Shown: positions 56,545-62,060 of the stretch, piece by piece
How the letters are laid out: each line of letters begins with the position of its first letter
Position numbering within the stretch: position 1 is the first letter of the stretch
Virus record (IMG/VR): IMGVR_UViG_3300044970_000368
Location: 1-62,060 of that record
DNA length: 62,060 nt
From: a virus
Reading direction: 5' to 3' (one strand)
The notes under the pieces: generated by a model
Told to the model about the DNA's origin: nothing
Databases searched by the model: none
What the model saw: only the letters and a program-made list of their open reading frames with translations
Program-made: the position numbers and the translations under genes

Positions 56545-57305
56545 ATTGGAAGTCTCCACACATCTCCTTTTGCGCGTTGCGTGATTTGAAGTGATGATTG
56601 ATGCAATGACTCGCAATACTCTCCCCACAACCATCCTTGACACCAACTAAATGTGCTTCTGCGATTTTTAGCATATTCCAATGCTCCGCGAGCAGTAAGA
56701 GTTCCAATATTATAGCAAGTTCCACCATGATATGTTCTGGCATTTTGAATCGCTACACGATGAGTATGCCCCATGATTATTTTGCGCCTGCTTCTATCGC
56801 AATATTGCTCTGCCATGTCTCTTGCCGCAGATTCTCCATAACAAGTTCCATGAGTAAATCCCATGTCTGCTATATCAACAATTTGTTCAATTCCAGAATA
56901 CGGAATCAACCTTGCTTTAAGTTTTTTTGATGTATCTTCAATTGCAGAAATAATTTTGTGGGCGCAATATGATGTAACGGCATTTTTACTATTTGTTAGC
57001 TTCCACGCTCGATCTTCATGGTTGCCACAAAGGATATATGGGTCTTTGCATCCTGCCATTAGTTGTCGCAAATGAGTTAATCCAGTATCAATATCTGGAG
57101 TTATTTCATCTCCATCATTACCAGACCCTGCGCCATTTCCCATTAGCGCAGACATATCAATAAAGTCACCAAGATGAAGTATTGTGTCTGGCTTAAATTT
57201 TTCTTTGAATGCCATCACTTGTTTCCATGCTTCGGAATCGCAATAACGGGCATGACTGCAAGAAACTGCCAGCACTTTTTTCCATTTGTGTGCAATATTA
57301 GCCAT
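56541..57305 (-). CDS. Metallophosphoesterase (calcineurin-like), altered first motif
   Basis: 254 residues. GDF (46-48) in LHLGDFIDM, GNHED (94-98), TH at 151-152 (FTHGTCYG), and MGHTHRVA (178-185) are the canonical metal motifs. The first motif, normally DxH, reads C16-S-H18 in LAVSCSHARYCD, so one metal ligand is changed. The family hydrolyses phosphomonoesters or phosphodiesters, including nucleic acids and cyclic nucleotides. It lies in the lysis/fibre region instead of with replication genes. Confidence 0.75.
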   Translation of the reverse strand: MANIAHKWKKVLAVSCSHARYCDSEAWKQVMAFKEKFKPDTILHLGDFIDMSALMGNGAGSGNDGDEITPDIDTGLTHLRQLMAGCKDPYILCGNHEDRAWKLTNSKNAVTSYCAHKIISAIEDTSKKLKARLIPYSGIEQIVDIADMGFTHGTCYGESAARDMAEQYCDRSRRKIIMGHTHRVAIQNARTYHGGTCYNIGTLTARGALEYAKNRRSTFSWCQGWLWGEYCESLHQSSLQITQRAKGDVWRLPI

Positions 57306-57311
57306 ATTTAT

Positions 57312-57833
57312 TTATATCGATGCAATACTTGGATGAATGCGAATCAAATCTTTTACAAGAGATTTCTTTCTAACTTTTCTCCAGACTCCATCTCCGCTTG
57401 TTGAATCTCTTTCACCTTTGCCATTCGTATTTCCTTCCAAAGTCACAATTTCTTTCCCTGTGTCTTCAACAACAAATCCAACATGAGAGAAGTCAAATGT
57501 TACGATGTCGCCAAGTTGCGCCTTGTGCGTTTCATTATATACTTTAGTGGTGCTTGGACGCTGTAATGCCCAAGATTTTAGTCCATACGCAAGTGCTGTC
57601 TTTGGTCGCCATTCTTCTGGAGTCCTGCGTTGAAGATTAAGCCAAATTACAACTTGAGGAATAGCCAACCATTCACGAATACACCAATCCGTATAAGCGG
57701 CACACCAAGGCCAAGCTCCGGGGTTTAAATCTGTCGCGGATTGATACTCGCGGATTCGTGATCCACGATTATTTCCGCCTTCTTCCCTCACGCCAACTTC
57801 AGCAGAAGCAATGGCGATAAGTTTGTGAAGCAT
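57312..57833 (-). CDS. CHAP-domain endolysin
   Basis: 173 residues. C44 in WPWCAAYTDW, H117 in FDFSHVGFVV and N135 in LEGNTNGKGE form the CHAP catalytic triad. The enzyme cuts peptidoglycan peptide or amide bonds. There is no signal peptide, so a holin is needed; three small membrane proteins are encoded directly upstream. Length matches single-domain endolysins. Confidence 0.85.
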   Translation of the reverse strand: MLHKLIAIASAEVGVREEGGNNRGSRIREYQSATDLNPGAWPWCAAYTDWCIREWLAIPQVVIWLNLQRRTPEEWRPKTALAYGLKSWALQRPSTTKVYNETHKAQLGDIVTFDFSHVGFVVEDTGKEIVTLEGNTNGKGERDSTSGDGVWRKVRKKSLVKDLIRIHPSIASI

Positions 57834-57836
57834 GAA

Positions 57837-58001
57837 TTATTTGTTGCTATCTTTGGCAAGGATTAAGCCAACGCCAGCGGTAACTGCCGCAAAAAGTAGG
57901 CCAATATCACCAAGCGTTCCGTTAGTCAAGAATTCTTTGCCTGCGTCAGCAACTGCTGCGAGGATTGTAAATACTCCGAGGAGCGAGGTTTTCCAGTTCA
58001 T
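57837..58001 (-). CDS. Holin-like membrane protein 1
   Basis: 54 residues: MNWKTSLLGVFTILAAVADA, polar loop GKEFLTNGTLGD, then IGLLFAAVTAGVGLILAKDS. Two membrane segments with a short charged end. Proteins of this type next to phage lysozymes are common holin candidates. ATGA with the upstream lipoprotein gene; three bases before the endolysin start. Confidence 0.65.
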   Translation of the reverse strand: MNWKTSLLGVFTILAAVADAGKEFLTNGTLGDIGLLFAAVTAGVGLILAKDSNK

Positions 58002-58156
58002 TTTTTTGTTCCTTTTGGTTCGGGAAGTTCATAAGTAAAACTTCCGTATTGTGTCTGTAGAGAGATACCAAGTGTCTCGCACCCTGTCAAGAATGCCATT
58101 GCTAAAAATGCAAACGAGATGATAACTAATCCAACTGCGATTTGTTTAGGGTTCAT
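57998..58156 (-). CDS. Small lipoprotein in lysis cassette (spanin-like candidate)
   Basis: 52 residues: MNPKQIAVGLVIISFAFLAM then AFLTGC, a lipobox (L-T-G-C26), and a short mature part. A lipoprotein of this size in a lysis cassette could be an outer-membrane spanin subunit. That would imply a Gram-negative host. No separate inner-membrane coiled-coil spanin is clear. Confidence 0.6.
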   Translation of the reverse strand: MNPKQIAVGLVIISFAFLAMAFLTGCETLGISLQTQYGSFTYELPEPKGTKK

Positions 58157-58329
58157 TGTTTACGGATTTTGTTGAACATATAAACTGCTGTGAGAAGTCC
58201 CGCAATAAGAGAAACAAACAATCCGCTCACTCGCAAACCAGTTTCAATGTGTGGCATCATGCTAACCATGAAACCAGTAAAACTTGTGGTGGTTCCTAAA
58301 ATACCTGTGAGTGTCGTATTGTCGTTCAT
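58153..58329 (-). CDS. Holin-like membrane protein 2
   Basis: 58 residues: MNDNTTLTGILGTTTSFTGF and VSGLFVSLIAGLLTAVYMFN. Two hydrophobic segments, short basic C-terminus NKIRKQ. Overlaps both neighbours as ATGA. Second holin or antiholin candidate. Confidence 0.6.
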   Translation of the reverse strand: MNDNTTLTGILGTTTSFTGFMVSMMPHIETGLRVSGLFVSLIAGLLTAVYMFNKIRKQ

Positions 58330-58490
58330 TCTTCTGGCTTCTCGTTAATAGTTGAATAATCTAAATCTTTTCGCTTAACTGCATAAGTTCCTTCTGGCAA
58401 AGGCCAAGTTTCGGTGTTGCCATCCCAGCGGATGACCATTTCTACGAAATTTCCTTCTTTGTTGATGATTGCCCAGTCGTCGATTTCCAT
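58326..58490 (-). CDS. Small fibre-cassette protein, copy 1
   Basis: 54 residues: MEIDDWAIINKEGNFVEMVI, RWDGNTETWPLPEGTYAVKR. Paralogue of the 60878-61057 product; WDGNTETWPLPEGTYAVKR is identical in both. Each copy follows a collagen/glycine-rich fibre gene, so it probably belongs to fibre assembly. Confidence 0.7.
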   Translation of the reverse strand: MEIDDWAIINKEGNFVEMVIRWDGNTETWPLPEGTYAVKRKDLDYSTINEKPEE

Positions 58491-58492
58491 AA

Positions 58493-60589
58493 TTAAAAAT
58501 AAGTTGTGATCATTACAATTCCGGGTGCGCCATCACCTCCGTTGCCGCCAGTTCCTGTTGCAGCAGATACCGATCCTCCACCGCCACCGCCACAACCAAA
58601 CCCAGTGGCATTTGCTCCTGCCCCGCCATTTCCTCCAGCAAATGTAGATGCACCCCCACCCCCACCACCACTACCATTGATTACGAGCGATGGTATTGCG
58701 CGAGGGGTAACAGCTGCTCCATTCCCTCCATTGCCAGTAGTTGAGGCAATTCCGCCAACCCCAGTTCCGCCCGAAATAAACTGCGCTGCTCCACCCGTTC
58801 CTCCGTTAAATGGAGTTGTTATTGAACATCCGCCTCCAGCACCACCAGCTGACGGGGCGTAACTTTGTCCTGATCCACTTCCTCCAGCGGCAGTTATATT
58901 TCCAGCTCCTCCTATATTTCCAGCAGGCGCACCGGGCAAACCCGCAGTTGATGCCCCTCCTGCCACTCCAACCCCACCAATACCCCCTCCGTTGGCGTTT
59001 ACAAAAACACCTAAAGTTGATCCGCTTACATTTGACGGAGTTCCTGCTGTTGCATTTCCCGTAGTTCCTCCAGACCCACCAGAACCAACTGTTACTGTAT
59101 ATGTTGCATCTGTTAAATTGGCGGCATTTACCAATACCCTTGTGTAACCAGCAGACGCACCGCCACCACCTCCAGATACGGAAGCTCCAGCGGCAACTTG
59201 AATTCCTCTGCCACCACCGCCACCACCACCAACGCATTCAACTACAACTTGTTTTGCGCCTGCTGGTTTTGTCCATGTGCCAGCACCTACGAATCGGTCA
59301 ATTTGTGGAGAAATCGTTCCGCCAGTCGCTCCGGTTGCGCCTTGCTCTCCAACTCCAGTTGCTCCAGTCGCTCCAACCCCAGTTGCCCCAGTGCTACCCG
59401 TTGCTCCAACGCCTGTTGCACCTTGAACGCCAGTTGCGCCTTGAGGCCCAAGCTGGTTATACATCACCTGCATTACTGAAATAATTACAGATGGAATATT
59501 CGGTGCTGGTGCAGTTGCTGTATTGTGGTCAATACCAATATTGGTATTGTTAGTTGACCACATGATCTGGAAATTGTCTCCAGCGGCAAAATTATCCATG
59601 AAGTCCCACGCAGCAACCACATATGGATTATTTGTTGGAACAGATACGCGAGTAGCAGAATCTGGAATATCAGTTCCATTTTTACGGAACCAAATTTGAA
59701 CAATATCGCCGCCACCTCCACCACCATTGTTATGCAATTGAGCGGAGAATTGAATGTCGTATGTTCCCGAACTTGTAAAAGTAATTTGTGATCCACTAAC
59801 TACTGAAATACCATTTTGTCCAATGACATTATTTACTGTCATTGCATATGCAGTATTAATAACGGCAGCAGTTTGATCAACATTGCTAAAATATGATCCG
59901 TAAAAACCAGACGCTCCACCAGCACCTGTCAAACCTGTAGCACCTTGCAAACCTGTAGCTCCCGTAGCTCCGCTTGCACCTACTCCAGTAGCTCCTGTAG
60001 CACCATCGTTACCTGCGGCTCCAGTGGCTCCAGTGCTTCCTGTAGCACCATCCGCGCCAGCAACGCCCGTAGCCCCGGTCGATCCTGTAGCTCCATCTGC
60101 CCCAGCAATACCCGTGGCTCCAGTCGCACCATCGTTTCCACTTAACCCAGTCGCGCCTGTGCTTCCTGTAGCTCCGTCATTGCCAGACAAACCAGTGGCT
60201 CCTGTGCTACCTTGACCACCTGCGGTTCCTGTCGCGCCAGTTGCTCCATTAGTTCCAGCAGTTCCAGTAGCACCTGTGGAGCCTTGGTTGCCTTGCACGC
60301 CAGTAGCACCAGTGCTACCTTGACCACCTGCAACTCCTGTAGCACCAGTCGATCCAACTCCTGTAGCTCCTGTAGCCCCTGTTACACTTGATCCCGTAGC
60401 ACCTGTCGCGCCAACTAAACCAGTTGCCCCAGTGCTTCCAGAACCTGTCGCGCCTGTGCTGCCCTGAATTCCGGTAGCTCCTGTCGGGCCACCACTTGGG
60501 CCAGTGGCTCCTGTTGCGCCAATTCCAGCGGTTGCTGAACTTCCGATAAAATCAAGTTTACCTGTGAATGGATTGAATGTAAGTGCCAT
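58493..60589 (-). CDS. Collagen/glycine-rich tail fibre, cassette 1
   Basis: 698 residues. Start [12 protein letters not shown]-type head, long GATGATG collagen block (to ~225), a jelly-roll-like domain (~230-375), a second short collagen block, and a glycine-rich C-terminal domain beginning [20 protein letters not shown] and ending [11 protein letters not shown]. The [10 protein letters not shown] glycine-rich domain is known from phage fibre tips, where polyglycine sandwiches bind receptors. Paralogous to the split gene at 61060-1170. Confidence 0.8.
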   Translation of the reverse strand: MALTFNPFTGKLDFIGSSATAGIGATGATGPSGGPTGATGIQGSTGATGSGSTGATGLVGATGATGSSVTGATGATGVGSTGATGVAGGQGSTGATGVQGNQGSTGATGTAGTNGATGATGTAGGQGSTGATGLSGNDGATGSTGATGLSGNDGATGATGIAGADGATGSTGATGVAGADGATGSTGATGAAGNDGATGATGVGASGATGATGLQGATGLTGAGGASGFYGSYFSNVDQTAAVINTAYAMTVNNVIGQNGISVVSGSQITFTSSGTYDIQFSAQLHNNGGGGGGDIVQIWFRKNGTDIPDSATRVSVPTNNPYVVAAWDFMDNFAAGDNFQIMWSTNNTNIGIDHNTATAPAPNIPSVIISVMQVMYNQLGPQGATGVQGATGVGATGSTGATGVGATGATGVGEQGATGATGGTISPQIDRFVGAGTWTKPAGAKQVVVECVGGGGGGGRGIQVAAGASVSGGGGGASAGYTRVLVNAANLTDATYTVTVGSGGSGGTTGNATAGTPSNVSGSTLGVFVNANGGGIGGVGVAGGASTAGLPGAPAGNIGGAGNITAAGGSGSGQSYAPSAGGAGGGCSITTPFNGGTGGAAQFISGGTGVGGIASTTGNGGNGAAVTPRAIPSLVINGSGGGGGGASTFAGGNGGAGANATGFGCGGGGGGSVSAATGTGGNGGDGAPGIVMITTYF

Positions 60590-60591
60590 AA

Positions 60592-60861
60592 TTAAGAAAT
60601 TACTACATTAACAAGATTGGCATCATTTACTGTTGGAGGCTGAACTGAATATGTCAGTGTAAGCGTAGCAACAACAACAGAGTTGTTTTTATATACAACA
60701 GTAGCAATGTTGTTTGTTGTTCCGTAATATGTCAATGCAAGTTCGTCATATTCTGGAATTTGAAAACCTTGCAGATTTGCAATTGATGTTTCAATTGAAT
60801 TGAATCCATCTAAAACAAGGTGACGATATTTTGCTGTGTCAAGAATTGAGGGTATATCCAT
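60592..60861 (-). CDS. Small structural protein between fibre cassettes
   Basis: 89 residues: [40 protein letters not shown], beta-rich. Common small phage protein type with unknown role. Separates the two fibre cassettes. Confidence 0.6.
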   Translation of the reverse strand: MDIPSILDTAKYRHLVLDGFNSIETSIANLQGFQIPEYDELALTYYGTTNNIATVVYKNNSVVVATLTLTYSVQPPTVNDANLVNVVIS

Positions 60862-60877
60862 AATTTAAATATAAATG

Positions 60878-61057
60878 TTAAGTGAGTGTATGTCCATCGT
60901 TTTGTTTTTCTTTGATAATTGAATAGTCAACTTCGCTCCGTTTGACGGCATATGTTCCTTCTGGCAAAGGCCAAGTTTCCGTATTGCCGTCCCAACGAAT
61001 TCCCATTTCAATCTCGTGTGTTTCAGAATTAACAATAAGCCAGTCGTCGATTTCCAT
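60878..61057 (-). CDS. Small fibre-cassette protein, copy 2
   Basis: 59 residues: MEIDDWLIVNSETHEIEMGI, RWDGNTETWPLPEGTYAVKR, ending KQNDGHTLT. Paralogue of the 58326-58490 product. Start lies two bases after the fibre stop. Confidence 0.7.
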   Translation of the reverse strand: MEIDDWLIVNSETHEIEMGIRWDGNTETWPLPEGTYAVKRSEVDYSIIKEKQNDGHTLT

Positions 61058-61059
61058 AA

Positions 61060-62060
61060 TTAAAAATAAGTTGTGATCATTACAATACCGGGTGCGCCAT
61101 TACCTCCATTGCCTGCTACTAAACCAACAGTATCGCTTGAGCAAGAACCACCTCCACCACCACCACAACCAAATCCAGAAGCATTTCCGCCTGCGCCACC
61201 ATTTGATGTTCTTGATGATCCACCACCTCCACCACCTCCGCCACTCATAAGGAGGGATGGAATGCTAGTAATTGGTGTAACTATGCCGCCTGCGCCACCT
61301 CCAAGCGTCCCTGCTGCTGCTGTAGGCAATCCCGATATGCTGTTATTTCCACCCAGCCCTCCTGCAAATGCTGCTGTTGTAGATGTCCCGCCTCCAGACC
61401 CACCAGCACTTGGCCCGTGATTGGCTGCTGCACCAGAACCTGTTGTTCCTCCTGCTGCTCCTGCTGTTCCAGAAAGTCCAAAAGTTCCCTGCGGAAGCCC
61501 TGAAAAACCTCCCGTTGAATTGCCCGGAGTAGCCCCGACTCCACCACCACCACCTCTACTGGCAGAAATAAATGTTCCAAGCGTGCTTCCAGCAATAGAT
61601 GAATTTCCACCCGGCCCTGCGCTTGCACCACCAGCAGTTCCACCAGACCCTCCAGCCCCAACTGTTACTGTATATGTGGCATCTGTTAAATCAGCGGCAT
61701 TTAGTGTTACACGGGAATATCCCCCAGACCCTCCAGCACCACCACCAGAAGAAATTGTAGCAGCGGCAACTTTCAAGCCTGCACCACCCCCGCCACCACC
61801 AGCAACAATCTCAAAGAAAACTTGCTTTGCGCCTGCTGGTTTTGTCCATGTGCCAGAACCAATGAATCGGTCAATTTGAGGAGAAAGCGTTGCTCCAGTT
61901 GCGCCAGTTGCGCCTTGCGCCCCGACTCCAGTTGCTCCAGTAGCTCCAACTCCAGTAGCACCTGTGCTACCCGTTGCACCATCGTTGCCGCTCAATCCAG
62001 TAGCACCTGTTGCGCCAACATCACCTTGAACGCCCGTTGCTCCTGTTGCTCCATCAATGC
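61060..62060 (-). CDS. Collagen/glycine-rich tail fibre, cassette 2, C-terminal part (continues from base 1)
   Basis: The frame is open at the window edge and continues from the N-terminal part at 1-1170, total about 690 residues. After collagen triplets it has [20 protein letters not shown] and a glycine-rich domain ending [11 protein letters not shown], as in the 58493-60589 gene. The DNA just after each stop (AATTATGGAAATCGACGA on the minus strand) is the same, showing duplication of fibre plus small gene. Confidence 0.85.
   Translation of the reverse strand, partial: IDGATGATGVQGDVGATGATGLSGNDGATGSTGATGVGATGATGVGAQGATGATGATLSPQIDRFIGSGTWTKPAGAKQVFFEIVAGGGGGGAGLKVAAATISSGGGAGGSGGYSRVTLNAADLTDATYTVTVGAGGSGGTAGGASAGPGGNSSIAGSTLGTFISASRGGGGGVGATPGNSTGGFSGLPQGTFGLSGTAGAAGGTTGSGAAANHGPSAGGSGGGTSTTAAFAGGLGGNNSISGLPTAAAGTLGGGAGGIVTPITSIPSLLMSGGGGGGGGSSRTSNGGAGGNASGFGCGGGGGGSCSSDTVGLVAGNGGNGAPGIVMITTYF
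61963..62060. repeat. 98-bp terminal direct repeat, right copy
   Basis: Identical to bases 1-98. Removing one copy leaves a 61,962-bp circle in which the fibre gene is uninterrupted. Confidence 0.9.

Noticed and set aside
58506-58862. 118-codon Pro-rich plus-strand frame
   Set aside because: Antisense of the glycine-rich fibre domain; Gly codons read as Pro on the other strand.

Overview
The window is one virus genome, or nearly all of one, from a tailed double-stranded DNA phage (Caudoviricetes). The virion genes fit a short-tailed, podovirus-like particle: an 805-residue portal, a large terminase, a scaffold and capsid, a tail nozzle/beta-propeller protein, several Gln/Ala-rich internal virion proteins and a 2376-residue polyvalent ejection-type protein. 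I see no tape measure, tail tube, sheath or baseplate gene. The first 98 bases are repeated exactly as the last 98 bases, and one collagen-like fibre gene runs in frame across that joint, so the molecule is circular or circularly permuted, about 61.96 kb. I see no integrase, repressor, tRNA gene or CRISPR array, so a virulent life style is likely but not proven. The host cannot be named. Most starts lack a Shine-Dalgarno and instead follow an A/T-rich leader such as AATAAATATATG, which points to a host that initiates largely without SD pairing (for example Bacteroidota-like).

Every convincing gene is on the minus strand, so transcription runs from high to low coordinates. Read in that direction from about 31.2 kb: a block of very small early genes (31.2-28.1 kb) includes an Erv/ALR-like protein. 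A non-coding control region (28.1-27.9 kb) follows. The replication/recombination block (27.9-19.4 kb) has a RecT-like annealing protein, a Cys-cluster PD-(D/E)XK exonuclease, a replication initiator with iterons inside its own gene (candidate origin), a DnaB-type helicase, an SSB-like protein, an HNH endonuclease, a lone sigma region-4 protein, a PD-(D/E)XK nuclease and a RusA-like resolvase. Next come a small-terminase-like gene, sugar and methyl transfer genes, MazG and dCMP deaminase, a row of small coiled-coil genes, and the large terminase (10.7-12.5 kb).

An operator-like array (10.5-10.6 kb) separates the terminase from the head block: Cys-rich protein, portal, small basic proteins, scaffold and two glycosyltransferase-like genes. 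A terminator (2.84-2.88 kb) closes this block. The major capsid gene is a separate unit with another hairpin behind it. Across the joint and down from 62 kb come two duplicated collagen/glycine-rich fibre cassettes, a lysis cassette (54-, 52- and 58-residue membrane proteins plus a CHAP endolysin), a phosphoesterase, more collagen-like and beta-rich tail proteins, a 1251-residue repeat-filled tail protein, a propeller-like tail protein, and internal virion proteins. A PP-loop (PAPS-reductase-like) gene and a YkgJ-type Cys-cluster gene sit among the internal virion genes. The block ends with the giant polyvalent protein.

Genes are packed very tightly, many joined by ATGA stop/start overlaps. 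Genes of 32-61 residues are added here from reading the gaps. Function calls rest on motifs I can read by eye; no database search was possible.
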